A DNA stretch of 64,000 nucleotides. It comes from Echinostoma caproni. Lineage: Eukaryota; Platyhelminthes; Trematoda; Plagiorchiida; Echinostomatidae. The DNA is taken from assembly GCA_900618425.1 (NCBI GenBank), contig UZAN01039611.1, positions 44,128 through 108,127 of the forward strand, given 5' to 3'. The notes below the pieces were generated by a model, which was not told where the DNA came from, searched no databases, and saw only the letters and a program-made list of their open reading frames with translations. Shown one piece after another: positions 24,101-38,184 of this stretch; position 1 is the stretch's first letter, and the number at the start of each line of letters is the position of its first letter. The translations under genes and the position numbers were made by a program.

Positions 24101-27100
24101 GCTTGAGAATAAATTCCTGTTTGACTGTGAGAGTTCAAATATGATAGCAGAACTTTGCTTTTCATTTTGTCTCGCTACAAATGAGCTAGTATTTATCCAC
24201 TCAGTTGGCTGATGCATCCACGACGGTAACCGAGCTTCTCACTGTTGAATGTACAGTAGTTCGTCACTAATTATCTGAGTCTCAGTTTTTGAACTTTTGG
24301 TATTTTAGGAGAAACAATTTATTCCGACAAGACACATGCAGGCATTTCAGGTGTGTGTAGTAGTAAATCCATTACTTGAACACAGAAAAGGAATTTCCAA
24401 ATCCAATATTCACATGTGTGATCAATTTTTTATTCATGTGAGGTAAATTAGGTGAATGATCGCACCAGCGGGCAAGGGATTATTTTTCAGGTTTTATTTT
24501 CGGAAGCACATGAACAAATTCGTGAAGAAAGTATCAGGTTTCACGGAAGGCCTGGGTTAAGGATGTTGAGTAGACTAGAAATTGCATAGTGCACGTTAAG
24601 CATTTATTCCATGAACCTGGTGTCATTCATTCAGAATGGTACACTCAAAATACCGGTGATCATAAGCTTTCTCTATGAGTGGTGTTTACAGACCCAAAGG
24701 TGTCAATGCGAAATTTCTTAGCAAACGCGGTTCTACCCATCGCTTTTCTTTGGGTGAACTATGCGTGTATTGTGAGATACTACTCAAATTTGTGGGTGCA
24801 GATTTTGATACGCGCACAAAGAAGCGCTTACTAGATTTTCACTGCATCCATGAGCAGAATAAAGAAATTTATTGTCGCATTTTCAGAAGAAACCAAAAGT
24901 CTTTCTGACTGACAATCAATCAGTGATAACGATACGCGCAAATGTTGTACATTACTTGTTTCATTCTGTGTAATCTTATCCGCATCCTAAGCTGTTGTTG
25001 TTAAAAGCAATAACTCTCCCCAAACGGGACATGGCTCTTTGGACTTGTAACACATTTACACCAGCTTTAAATAATGAAGTTGGGCCAAAATGTCATCAAT
25101 TCACGGTTTGTTAACAAATTCAATGTATCGGCACAATGCTTTTCACAATCTTTGATAGCATGTCCTTTATATCCAGCATCATAAAACAATTAGTATGCTT
25201 CTGATTATCTACAGGATAGTTGAGTGTTTGTGTTCCAGGTGTACAAGGATTCTTTGATAATGAGGCTATTGCATTTCTCTGACCAACCATTGGAACACTT
25301 TACAAGACAATCAAGTACTTGCTGAATTTGATCCTTTTTGATAAGGACGGGACAACCAATGCCCATGCTCCTAATAAATAGCTGACAGGTACAATATGCA
25401 AGTAACTATTTTCTATGTCCTATTGAACATGGAACATGTAGGTAGTTGTCAGTCCTAATTGCTGTTATCAATTGAAGACACAAGAGTTGAGACGAGAAAT
25501 TTACATCCTGCAGGCTGCTGAACTGACCGTATACCAGTAGGAGACTTCCTGCGTGCCATACTGGATTAATGCTGGAGAAGGATGAGAATAGAACCTTTAT
25601 TTGGAACACACTATGGAAGCAGATCCACAAATACCATGTACACACTTAATCTCTATTGAAATATTCTATCGTTGAACATCATGCAATATAGGGTTTCTTC
25701 ACAGATTTCATTGACAACTAGGGAACGGAGCACGGAAAATGTAGATTGTTGATACTTGTATTGAAGGCCTCAATCAAACTAATTGATTTGATATGATGTA
25801 CAGAAAAAGGTTTGTTATTTCACTGAAGTTTGACTAAGTGACCTCGTAGTGCCTGCCAACTTGTACAAACATGAATACGAACGTTGTCATTTGGTAGGAT
25901 GAATAACTACTGGTTTCCAAAGGTGAACAGTATTTGTTGGAGCAACGTAAAGGATTCATCAAACAGTCAGTTTTATGAAATCAAACTTAACACCTGTTTC
26001 ATAAAAATCTACTGATTCAATTATTTAAACTTTCTCTTTGTCTTTCCCTGAAGCATTTTTAAAAGGTTGGATATGCTAAAACAATATTTTCATTTAACAT
26101 AACACAGAACACTTGTTATTTCGCGAACAATGGTGACGTATTTTCGAAAATATTGACAGAAGCTTGAACGGTGACAAGCTTAATATAAACGATTGCAATT
26201 TGATACCAATCATTGGCAGAGCAAATTTATTGATGTATCTCAGGAGTGCATCTGAGTTTTTGCAAGTAAAATGCAAAACTGTTCCACACTTGATTACGGA
26301 AGGTCGGATTATTGTGTAAAACGTGTTTGATAAACAACAAACATTGATTATCCTTGTGAAATTAGGTCAAGTCAAAAATGCTTTATGCCCAATAATTTTA
26401 CTACGAAGATATATATATGTGAAAAACGCGCTAATATATTGCAAGGATAGCATGAGAACGCAAGAGGTTTTTATCGTGGTGTGTGACAATTGTCGTGCGA
26501 CCGCTGCATATCCCTAACCTCACTGGACTCTGTGATCTGCCTGTGAGGTATTGGGTTTACTGTAAAGTTTGATCAATGGATTCTTTCCGCTGCTGCTGCT
26601 GCTTAAATATCAGGTGAAGTACTTAAGCAGCCCTCCTGAAGGGTGTAGTGCGTTGTTTGCTTTATATGCAAACATCCAAAGTCACTTCACACTTCAACTT
26701 CAGTTCTTTACTCACGTTTCTGAATAGAACATCTTGAGGGATAGTTGTTATTGTTTTTAACATTTTTAAAATTGATTCCTGGCTTCGAAGAGAACGCTTT
26801 ACCTCGGTGTTAGAGTTCATCTGGCCCGTGAACAAGGGTATAACTGTTTAACACAAACAAATCTGTGTATCATTTCCCCCTGAATACATATAAATGAAGC
26901 ATTTCACATTAGATTATAATTGGTGATTTGAGAGGACAGTGATGAATTATGAGCACAAACTACTCGACAACAATTGCTTTGAGTAGCAATACACGCCCGG
27001 AGGGAATTTTTTTGTACGGTTTTGGGTAAATTGCGCGCATCTGTGATCCATATTTGTGTATGAAAGGTGGATGCGCATAATGACCAATAATACAGGGCAA

Positions 27101-30100
27101 CGGGTAGGTCAAAGCTCATGATAAACTTCAGGATTACTTTTCACTCTAATGCAGTCCATGTAAGCTCCTCTCACACAACCAAGTCAGTATTAATCTTTGA
27201 ACTCCGTTAGTTTCCTGATTGATCCACACTGGTTTTGAACCTGTTTTTCATACTTTTGAATCTGAATCAGGCGATTGTGGTAAACATATCGAAAACACTA
27301 CTGTTTAACAGAACGCAATGTTTGTATATATTATAAAGTAGCTAAAGATTATATAAAGCTACCTCATTTAACACAATTCCCTTTTATTCATCCCCTTTCG
27401 GCGGATAACATTTATATGCACTTCCCTACACTATGGATTAGGCGAACAACTTAAACTCAACCCGTTGAGTGCATGAAACCTCATCCTACCTGAATTGATT
27501 AAGCACCCATGTTTCTACCCACAGTTGTTCTATAACCCTGAGGATCAATGTATCTTGCGTCCTTGCAAACTATACGAAAAAAGATCCGAATAAATCACGC
27601 TTTATATATGCAAAAGCAGATGACATCATCCTGATTTATTGGTAAGTTAATCCTCAGGACTAATCATCCATCCCCTCAACTCATGCGTTCACCCATTCGT
27701 AGCTCTCTCCTCACATGATGCTCGGTTTAGTCTCCTTACCCGTCCTTCCAACTGCTCTATATATTGCTTATGTGGTTTAACTCGTTTTTTTAATCGGCTT
27801 ACTATATTCCTATTCTCACATGATTTCAGATTTTGTTTTTCTCTCCCTCTTTCTCCGCTCCGCTCCACGTGTATGCATACACCCACTGCTCCAAGAAAAC
27901 TAAAAATATATATAATTCATGATTAGTTACACATCAATCAAACGGCTGTGTAAGGTCAGACCTACAGATCAATAATAACATTTCCAATTTCGTTGTACCG
28001 TCTGATGATCAGGTTACTTGAATCCCGTTGGTGATTTTCATCACTATTGAACTCAAGAAATGTAACTAATGTAAACGAAATGTTTCTGAACTAGACTCAA
28101 CGCGTTTAGTCCCGGAGACGATTGTGCTCACCGCGTAAACAATGACTAAGCAGTAGAAAACCGTTTAGAAGGAAGTAACTTATAGTGACAGATATTCTGG
28201 AGATCCCATATTTAACTATAGGGACGATTACAGTATGTAAGTATTGGTGAGACATTACTAATACGTGTCTTCAGGCAAATGTCACCTACCATTTGGATTA
28301 CTTCAGAATGATTCCATTTCACAATTGGATTTAATTCACAAACATCACGCTCAGCCCAAGTGAATAAGGCCATCAGTGCTTCAGTCATGTAAACTAAACT
28401 CGGTAGGCTGGGGCCACGTAAAAAGTAACACATCATCCGGTTGACTTCTTAACTCCGGAAGCTGATACATCTCACATTTTCATCCCAGATTGAGTGTTCC
28501 CTGCTTGACTGGTACAGCGGCATCCAGTGTAATGTTTTTGGGAAAACATGTCCTCGGTACCCAGGGAGAATAACTAACCCAGTGAACGACGTCTTCATGT
28601 TATTCACTGATTGACTGTGCGTTTGATGTTACCTGTGTGGGTCAGCCTGATTGGCACACTTCATAAAGTGCTGTCAGTTGCGGGACATGAAAAGCTGTTG
28701 TCAACATTCTGATTGATTAGCACTCTATAGCAATGTTACCATGAGTTTAAGTCCGAAATATGAGCTGGTATCTAATGCACGAATAATGGAGTCCTTCAGG
28801 TTGGTTATGATATTCGCTAAATCGTTATCTCCCAGTGCTTAATAACTGTAGAATAAAGTTGAATACTTCTCCCCATTGGCCACTTTCCGATACATTGCAT
28901 ACGCTTACATATCCTATGTATCGAAGATGTTTTATATTCACTTTGTAGGGTTATTGTTTCACCCACTCCCCGATCAAGTACAAGTAAACGGTGTCAAAAT
29001 TATGAATCCAGTCCTTTTATTTGCACCCGAATATTTGGATTGGTTTATTTAACCTTCGTGAGTATTTTTTACCACACTGAAAGGTTTGTGCTTTAAGTTC
29101 ATCCGTAAATCTATTCTGAAATCAATTAAATAATATGTGGATAGATATACGCGACACGCTAGTTGGCACAAATAAAAAGTGTATACAAGGTTGCACATAA
29201 ACGAAGGTCAGTCAGGTGGGAAATGATAAATAAGTAAGTATTCAATAAGGTCTTAGTCGGTATCTCGACGATCTGCAGCAGGGTCGAGTCAGGTGTTTGA
29301 TCAGTGAGCGATCCTCGTTCTGTTGTCAGAAGTACACAACAACCACAGCAATCCTCATGAAGAGTACAAATATAGCCCTACAAGTACCACGTCGCTGAGT
29401 AAAAGACACTGGCCCACCCTACAAGGAAATGTATGTGGTATACGAAGCGTCGTTTTACGGCATTGCCATTGCAGCATTCCTCTAGTATTCATTTATGAAC
29501 TTTACAGGCTTACTCGAGAGAAATGGGCCAAAAGGTACTTTTTATGAGTGCGACAGCATCCATCAGACTGAGAGTCGAACGTGGAACGGTTTTCAAAAGG
29601 ACACACATGGGAAACCCCAACAAGGCTAGGGAGATTGTTTTGAGTGTAAATACATATTTTGCAGATTTAAAGTGGGCCTGTGATCAAGCCTTGTCGTCGA
29701 TGTTGGTTGTGTGTGATGGAATGTTATGCCTCTGTAAATCTCACTGCTTGCTCACTATTGCATACTGGCCCAAATCGGATGAGAAAAAACACATGAACAA
29801 CTTCTTAGAGAGTGAATCAGCTTTCATATGTTATAGTCGAACACTTTTGGAAGCTTTCTGTTTGTTGGAAACATGTGTTCTGTTTCAAGCGAGGTGCTAC
29901 TAGGACTGTACCAAATTTAAACAATGCGATGAATCTGTTTTCAAACGGTTTTGGGCATATCAGTCATTGCGATAACCAGTGAAATACGATTCTGGGCCGA
30001 TTGATTAGATGTTTACATCTGCTATGAAAACAAAACGTGTGCAAGACAGATCAGCCTGCTGTCTGTATACCAATAAAAAATGATGTCCTCTGCCGGTCCA

Positions 30101-32084
30101 TGATGCATAATTTAGGAGATGGGAGTTGAATCGAAAAACGAAACGAACGTTCGATTATTACTGCTCGTGGGCGACACAATATGCTCAAATATATATGAGA
30201 GAAATATGTAATTAGCTTTCTCAGGTTAGTGTACATCTACTTGTATATGGGAAAACTATATAAACACATGGATTCACAATGGAAGCTAAAAATAAAAGTC
30301 CTTACAGTGACAAACTATTCTCAGTATGAATTCTTTTTTCCAATGACTACCGCTTTTACTTCCATTATTCCGAAATTACCTGGCTTAAATACCAAACCTA
30401 TATATCTTGTAAATAAAAATGATGAGCAGATTTCACAAGGATCGCTCTTAATTTCCGGATTGGACAGTGTCGTCGAAATCATTCTTATTCACTTACACAT
30501 GGGAATTTCCTAGGATATTTACCTCTCAAGTTATATTTCATTTTAAAAAGTACACCCTCATTTTCAGTAGTTCGAAATAATATTCTAAAACGCTTTGTTG
30601 AAAAATGCTGATTTATGCGGAATCCTTATGGAAGCAAAATACGTAACAGGAAGCTTGTGTCAATGACTGATTCATTTGATCGAAAACTGGAAGTTCGAAT
30701 TATTTTGAATTCAAATGTTAAATAGTTAGTTTCTGAAGAATTCCCATCGGAGGGGAACGGATCCTGGTAAACAGTGCAGTCCGTTGCGTATTTATCCTGA
30801 CATGTGTGGGCGAAACGGAGCATCACACCACAGGTCACGCATGTCTTTCAACAACTGAATAATTTTGTTTGTTTTGGTGTCTTTGGGGAAAATCATAGCG
30901 ATGAAATCGGTGAGGCTTAGAACGTTGTGACCTCATGTTTATAAACGAAAGGAGCCGTCAGTTGATCAATTTTCTTATCACAGCGAAGAAATTTGATTTT
31001 GATTGACTCACTGTATCCACCAAACTAATGAGTAAAACAAGTAACACTGGTATATTCAGCCCTATGAACGTTTCACATCATTTTCTTGGATCAAGAAGTG
31101 ATCAAAATTTCATTTCTTTTTTCAAAACGTCTGTCAGTATGGCAACAGAACTGCGATGGACAAAAATCTACTGAAACAGCTTTCTAGTGATCAGAAATTT
31201 ATCACATCAAATCACCTGATTTGATCAAGCTACCGAACGCGTGCGACCAAATACGAACAAAAGCCTACCATGTGTGAGACGCTTTGCTGAGTACTACATG
31301 CATGCTTTAATTTTCGAGAGGATAATATAATATACAGGAAGGTTACTAAGTCCGAGGAACAGGCTGGGTTGGTCTGGTAACATATGCATCTTTTTGAACG
31401 AATCAGTAAGTGAGGACTGACTGGGTACAATGATACGTCATTTGCATGTTTATAACATGATGTTCACTGTCATTGCGATGGAGAAGAGGCGATATTATTC
31501 TGTCATATAGTTTCTGTTTCATAGGAAGAAGATTCAGTGTGATGTACGAAACTTGTCTCGCAACGAGGATAACCGTTTAATTACTAAACCTTTGATGAGT
31601 TCCTTTCTCTCGTGTGATAGTTTCTTTCCTCTCTGGCGGCATTCTTCTATGTCACTGTGTCCAAGTGGATTACCATTAACTTCCAAATACTTCGTTTAGA
31701 TTAAACTAAACAGGCAAATTAAATGAGCCATTTTCCTTTTGGATAGTTTTTGATCTCTATATTCCATCTGAATACTGCACGTACAGTTGTTTTACAAAGT
31801 TGAAAAATAAACAGACCAAATCGGTCGGGTTGCACATTCCAACACCTTGCCAAACAGAGTAGCGCTCGCCTGTGTCGCTTAACTATATTTCGATTGAATT
31901 CATAAATTCTAGCTGAACATTCTAATGATATATTTAGTTCTAAGTTTATGCTCCAGGTATACTTGAATTTTCCATAATTTCAGATCTATCAATCGCGTGT
32001 AAGCCCATACAGCATGTGAGAAAGATGCTAATTCACTGAATATTCCACACCACGCAAACTCACTTGTACTCACTGGAAACTAGT
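21102..32084. other. Unassigned AT-rich sequence (11 kb)
   Basis: No transposon domain or RNA gene was recognised. It contains a short CTG run at about 26591, a tRNA/SINE-like patch near 22480-22570 too decayed to call, and a 126-codon plus frame at 29523-29903 with no domain signature. If this lies inside a long intron, exons could be hidden by their short length. Confidence 0.35.
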
Positions 32085-32205
32085 GCACTGGATTATGCAT
32101 CCAATATTTCTGGGTTTGAGTCCAACACAGATCCGGTGCAGTCGCACCGATGTTACTTCTCTAACAAGGATAAACCAGGTTGTCCAGTGCGCCCATTGTT
32201 CAGTT
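32085..32205 (+). repeat. tRNA-headed SINE copy with decayed hammerhead
   Basis: A B-box-like GGGTTTGAGTCC is followed by GCACCGATGTTACTT, TCTCTAACAAGGA, TAAACCAGG, TTGTC and CAGTGC. This keeps the hammerhead order: stem I start GCAC, a damaged core (CGATGTTA for CTGATGA), a stem II remnant, AAA from the GAAA box, GTC, and the stem I 3' strand CAGTGC. The GTC/CAGTGC end differs from the intact copy (GTC/TAGTGC), which suggests a different SINE subfamily. Confidence 0.6.
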
Positions 32206-33910
32206 ATATGCTGACCTTGCTTGACAAATGCACTTTCACATACTAATTTCAACGCACCAATATCCTTCAAAACAAAACAGACCTCCAAAATTGCCAGAAT
32301 GAATGATTAATTAGAATGTCCCTTGGAAAGTGTTAATAACACAATCCAGACCCTGGTGTTAAAATTCTTCCTGCAACGCCGAACTGAGCTTATTTGGTCG
32401 ACCTGTTCAAACAGCAATAATGAGAGAAAATCTGTCTACTTTTTCTCTTTCTCTCAAGTAAATGATTTTCGTGTGATTGCATTGGCAACGGTTGTTAGCT
32501 GCGTTCAGTATGACGTGTAACTGCCACGGACAATTCGCAATGCCATTGTGCGGGTAACATATGATGTCTATTTCAATGCCTAAATTATTGATCAGCTCAA
32601 GAAGCTTCTGTTGGACGATAATCCATTCACTCTGCATTTCTGTCAGTAATGATATTAAAAATAACGGATGTGAACGCATGGAATATTACACAGAACAGGA
32701 TAGGTAACCGAAATTGAAACTGTTGGCAAATGGTTGCATTTCAACTTAAATTGTTTGAACTCATCCTTGTCGACAATACCCTAATTATCACAATGTTAAG
32801 TGCCAGTAAAATGTATGAAATCGAAAGTGGAAGCCTGCAGTCGGTGCTGATAACAACAGGATGTCTAATCTGATTCGTCGACTTGATGTCTCCTGTTTCT
32901 CTTCACTGAGCAAAAACAAAAAGTAACTTCTCTTTAGCCACAAACTGTGTAACACTGATATGTTGCATTTTTCTATATCTTTATTTACCTGTGTTTTGTT
33001 GAGTAATAAGTCGTACGATCAATATTTTAGAATAGGATCCCATTTAAAAAAACACAAAAGATGGACGGTGCTGGTGGTGAATTTCGAACATACGACATTG
33101 GAGTTCCTGTTTTGGTGAAACTAACTGCTTAATCACAAGTTTGGATAATATTCTGTTCAGGATCTAACCAAAGGTTCCAAAATATTATTTTTCACGAGAT
33201 CGGATAAAGTGATAATATATTTTTACACTGAAAATTCAATAACACTTTTAGGATGCATTTTGTGATGACACAAAATAGCTGTTCAGTATTATAAGTCGAA
33301 AACAGGCAATCGATCATTTCAATTACTCTCATGTCGACAAGAACAATTAACAGCCTTATTCATAATTTGGCCCTTGGGGAGATGGGCGAATTACGCAATG
33401 GAAGCACGTGCCACACTTGAAGGGAGGTGCTAATTAGTACGGTGGCATTAAAAATAGTGGATGACGGGGAATTCTGGGTTGTATGAATGGAGGCGGGCTG
33501 TTTGGGTGTCTGTGTGTGNGGTCACTTTAATTACTCTCGAGGTAAATCAGTTTGCTTACGAAGCACCGAGTTAAAGAGCCCCTTCAGGTACGTTAATTTA
33601 TTTAGGGTTTCCAAACGGTGAAAATGAAGGAGTCTCCTAGCGGGTAAAACATTCGGTATGTTTCGGGCGAGATTTGAAAACCCCGTGAGAAATGTGTTTT
33701 GAAATGCACGGATCGCGTTTTTGTCATCGAAATTAAAACTGTAAATGGTTCGAGAGAATCAGCACATGATGAAATATGTAAGCATGAACTCCTCTGAAAG
33801 AAAACTCCGATTATCTCGGACAGTGTAAAGTGGATAAATGCATGCTACTTCTGGGGAGTAACAGCTAAATCTACTCTGTTACGGAAATTGTTTTGAAATG
33901 GAGACAATGT
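32206..33910. other. Unassigned sequence
   Basis: No recognised feature. A G-rich patch with one N lies at about 33360-33530. Confidence 0.4.
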
Positions 33911-33936
33911 ATACATATATATATATATATATATAC
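33911..33936. repeat. (AT)n microsatellite
   Basis: Near-perfect AT dinucleotide run within an ATACAT context. Confidence 0.95.
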
Positions 33937-35026
33937 ATTACCAAACGGTTACCAACAATGGCACTCACATCCACTACGTATGGAAACATAACAGATAAGA
34001 AGTGCAATCCGTGTCTACTTGAGAAGGACACATGTGTGTGTGATAAGTTATTTGGTTGATAAAAATGCAGTATTTCTTAAACGCTTTTCACTTCAGTTAA
34101 GCAACTGGTTCGATGTTGATAAAGAAACTAGACCCATCAAATAAGAACCAATAATTCAAACAATACCCAATTCACTGAACAAAACGTTTGATTTTTTCAA
34201 GTCAACAAATAAAATTAAGCGTTTTCCTAACTTAAGTGGTTTTCAAACATAAATTATCACTATAAATAAACTTTCCTGAAAATTGTGAGTAAACTGATTT
34301 CGGAATTTGAACTTTGCTTTATAAATAGCATGAATTTACCACATTGTAATCTTGTTGTGTTTATTCTGTTTGAGAATGTGGCAAACGTTTCATTCACGTT
34401 CATGTAAATACTGAATAACTTGCGTCGCGGCTTCCGATGTGCTTTAATTCCATTTATGGAAATGCATTCTTTCAACAGATTAACACTGTTTTGCCCATAC
34501 CGCTGTTTCCTGTCACAAAGGAAACTTTATCTCTCTAACGAATTATCCTCAACGAAACATAATCGACTCGTTTGGGGACCTGTCCTTTCCGGTGTCACAG
34601 TTTACGCGAGCTCCGCGTAAGACTGATAACCAATACAAATCACATGCTCCCTACTAAAAAGTTGAACACGAAATGTGCGTAGGCGTTTGAATCAGTCAGG
34701 CTAAAAACGACATGTGTTCTCCCCGAAATATGTTCTATTTGAGACATGTTTCTCATCCGTTCTTGGCCGGGAGGTTTACAACTACTATCCACATACGCAC
34801 GGGCACATATGCAGTCCGTCTCGCTTCTCAGTAGATTGAGTTCTGCTAGTACAAAAGAATAAGTAACTTATTAAACTGAGTGAGTGTGAACGAAAATGCT
34901 TAGGGACGTGTTATTTTTCCTCGTTAGTTCACAAAATATTGTGAGAAACGAGAACATCAAGGTGAGAAATCTAACGTAGAGAACTCTGGACTTCATGTCT
35001 ACTTTTCCATTCTGTGATATTAGCAG
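33937..35026. other. Unassigned sequence
   Basis: AT-rich, no recognised feature. Confidence 0.4.
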
Positions 35027-35228
35027 GAACTGCAACCGAGATGTTTACTCAGCAGTGTTCCCGGGTCAGGGTTGTCTTGTTGAAGGTGAAACATTTCACA
35101 GACGAACAAACCCACCGAGTTCTGCAACTAGGGTTCTATCATCGTTCCACATCCTAAACAATGTGCCTTTGAAGGTGGCAGAATCAGAAGACAAAATGCT
35201 TACATGGAACTCCAAATTACCTAATCAG
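35027..35228 (+). other. Exon candidate of unknown gene
   Basis: An open frame of about 67 codons lies between an acceptor-like TGTGATATTAGCAG (ending 35026) and a donor-like AATCAG/GTACAG (GT at 35229). The translated stretch includes CNRDVYSAVFPGQGC, HRRTNPPSSATRVLSSFH and KMLTWNSKLPNQ. Its composition is more protein-like and less AT-rich than its surroundings. No domain was recognised, and the donor is not a strong consensus, so this is speculative. Confidence 0.3.
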
Positions 35229-37205
35229 GTACAGTGCTGCTTGGATTGATTTTCCTTTCCAAAAAAATGCATTATCCCGGATTAATAGAGTTCCATTTTC
35301 CTTCTTGTTCTCACTAAAGACATCAACATCTATGGCGTTCTGAGGTTGGACATAGGAAACTTTTTTTCTAGGAATTTTATTCTTATTCATGTTGCTCATG
35401 TCGAATAAAGCGCTTTCTGTCTGAGTGTCCAAATACATGTTTCCTTGCAAAAGTAAAAAGACCATATCAATCGCAGAAAGTAAATGCAAGCAGAAGTGAA
35501 GTGAGATTTTATTACCGGGTTTACAAGGCAGAATATTTTTATGAATATTGTCCGCCTGAATTGAGCAGGTGTTAGCAATTTTGTTTAGTAACTTTTTGTG
35601 GACTTAATCATTTTCCTGAAGAGAAAAGGTTTCAAAAGGCAGAATCAAGAAGCGTAAATTTTTGTGGGTTCAGTAAAAAACACTTATTTTTTTAGAGGCT
35701 TCAACTGAGATAATTGTGCCTCACAGTTTGTTGAAATGGCCTTATATGCAAACGGGAGATCAACAGTTATGCGCAGCTGACTCAAAAATGAGCTCGTCCT
35801 TCAATTCTACTGTTAATTGATTCTATGAGAGCTAGTGATTGGGTCATGTTAAAAACCATCTGGCTGTCAGCGATATTCTGTCGCTCACGCTTTGTCCGTG
35901 AGAAGCTCATACTTACTGCACACTACATCAGGTTTGTTATTTAGGCCATTTGTGTACGATTAAACAAATGTTTTACTATTTTGATTTTCCAATAAGTGTA
36001 CTGATTTTTTTTAGCACTAAAATGTATTCTCCTATAGACAATTCCAAAGCCGAAAACTGATTTTTTGTATATTAACGTAGTCCCCATTTCCAATTTTCAT
36101 TCTCAATTAATCCCTGACAATAGCGTATTAAACCATCATTCATTTTCATAGTTTGATTGGACAGTTTTATNAAAAGAATAAGGCTGTAAATGTAAAGATG
36201 AACAGAACATTATGAATGTGACCAGTTTGCATAGCACCATGAGAAGAGCATAAAACACAAAGTATAATTCTTCACAGGTCAACGTTGATCCTATCAATGT
36301 TAAGTGCATCGGTTGAATAAAATTTATTTTTAATGAAGTTAAATTTATTCACTGTGCTCGAAGAGTCATTCTCAAAAGGGTGAAAAGGACTGCTTCCAAG
36401 GCCTCTGAGTTGGCTGGCTAGTTGACAACAGTCAAGAACCAATTAGAAGTGGAATACACTTTGGAAAACAATTAGTTTCCCACTACCTTCATTTGAATCC
36501 GGTGAAGCTTGATTTAATTAGCGCAATAGGAGATTCATATATAAGAAGCCACATCATCCAGGTCTTAATGTCTAAATACAAAAATAGGTGGACTAAACTG
36601 GTGAAAGATATACAATTTGATTTTTCCAACCATTAGTTTTACCAAGCCTCGAATTGGTTAGTGGATGTTTGGCATGAACGTTAGTCGGTGATGAACGTTT
36701 AGCGAAGAACTCCAGAATGAGAGTACGCCTACTCGAGATATGTATTGCGGAATCACCAATGAATTTTAATCCTGTTATGTGGTCACGGATTTTGTGCAAG
36801 AGTCCAGTAACACCGCCATATGAAACAATAAGATATAATTTGAACCCTGGATCTTTTGCCTTAAAAATTGGCAAACTCACTTGTCAATGATCAGTTTAAG
36901 TATAGAGCGAGTCAACACGAATAAAATCCTCGTTTTTTATGTTTTAATTTAGTTTTAATAATTATTCAAGGTTTTGTGGTGGAAAGTTCGAATCAATTCA
37001 AAAATCATGACAACATTTTGTGTGAAATTGATTTAAAGATAGATTTGTATTTGTAGGTCAAAAATTATGAAATAGTTAAGATAAACATTTTAGATTTGAT
37101 ATGGTAATCATGCGGTTAGTTGAAGTCAAAGTATTTCGTGTAGAGGGTTTGAACGGGTGACGATATACTCGTTAAATGGTACAAGGACACTCGAAAACAT
37201 ATTGG
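35229..37205. other. Unassigned AT-rich sequence
   Basis: No recognised feature. An isolated N lies near 36171. Confidence 0.4.
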
Positions 37206-37246
37206 AATATATATATATATATATATATATTTATGTATATATATAG
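37206..37246. repeat. (TA)n microsatellite
   Basis: TA dinucleotide run interrupted once by TTATG. Confidence 0.95.
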
Positions 37247-37704
37247 TCTGGATCAAAACGTCACAATAAATACTATCACTCAGTGCTCGCCTTCTCCTTT
37301 TCAAATATATATTATACTATTTATTACACAGTTATTGACCTGAACCCTAAAACCCAATGTTCGTTTATTTTTATCCTCACAGTGAAATATGTTGCGCGTT
37401 TCGGAAAGTGTCGTTGGGTTATTCAGGATGGGATAAAGCTCCTGTTTTTCTGACAATGTTCCCAGGTGCACCTATTGAGCATACCGCCAAAGGAAACAGT
37501 GTGTATTGCGAGAATCCAGGATAAACTGAAAACACTGAAAAGTTTTGCATCAAGTGCTTTCCCATTTCAAAATGAAAGGAAAGACTCCTTCGAGTGTGTG
37601 TATTCTCCAACTCGGAATTGTTAAATGGAACCTCAGGATTCCGGGGATTTGACTAAACTGTACATGTATCGTGTAGATGGAAAATAAACAACGGTTTGAT
37701 CACT
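37247..37704. other. Unassigned sequence
   Basis: No recognised feature. Confidence 0.4.
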
Positions 37705-37850
37705 TGCCCGGTGTCCGAGTGGGTAGCATGCTTACGCTCTGCCTGTGAGGTCCCGGACTCGAATCCCAGTTGGGTTAATGGATTCGCATTGTTGATGTAA
37801 ACCAGCAGCTGTACGCTGCTTCTTAGCTTTCCGGTTTACGATTCATTTAT
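37705..37850 (+). repeat. tRNA-derived SINE, hammerhead stem II deleted
   Basis: The head is the clearest tRNA-like one in the window: A-box TGTCCGAGTGGG and B-box GACTCGAATCCC, 39 nt apart. Downstream, GGATTCGCATTGTTGATG and then AAACCAGCAGCTGTACGC retain the left core (TTGATG for CTGATG) and the AAA of the GAAA box, but stem II and its loop are gone. GCTGCTTCTTAGCTTTCCGG follows, in the place of the TAGTGCTTTCG tail of the intact copy. Pol III transcription is possible, cleavage is not expected. Confidence 0.65.
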
Positions 37851-38184
37851 TCTATACCTGACAAATTTATCCCTAAAATGTATTTGTCAATTGACATTTT
37901 TGATCAAACATATGTTTATGGTGAACTTTGGAGTCACAGTTAAAAATGACATTGTTTCGAAAATATGAGTATTTGGTTTTAATTGTGAAACGTCCAACAA
38001 TCTCGTTTGAATTCTAACCCAAGCATGTCCGCCACCTACGCTTTTGCACAGTGTACACAGTCCACCAACCGAGCTAAGAGGTCTTATTGATAGCACTGAT
38101 TATTAAGCGCACTAACAGATGTATATTGCACCCATCAGGTAACATTCAGGTCAACTGCCAAGAAAAAAATAATGTCAATGAATT

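Noticed and set aside
28280..28440. Minus-strand exon candidate ending at GTAGGTGA
   Set aside because: The splice-like signals are weak and the frame is short; it is indistinguishable from chance.
29523..29903. 126-codon plus-strand frame as a gene
   Set aside because: No recognised domain, no splice or start context, and frames of this length occur by chance in 64 kb.
36680..36720. Additional hammerhead core (GGTGATGAACG...GCGAAGAA)
   Set aside because: The core lacks CT before GATGA, GAAA is broken, and no stem I pairing is found.
37712..37785. Functional tRNA gene of Ser/Leu type
   Set aside because: A and B boxes are good, but cloverleaf acceptor pairing is not convincing and the SINE body follows directly.
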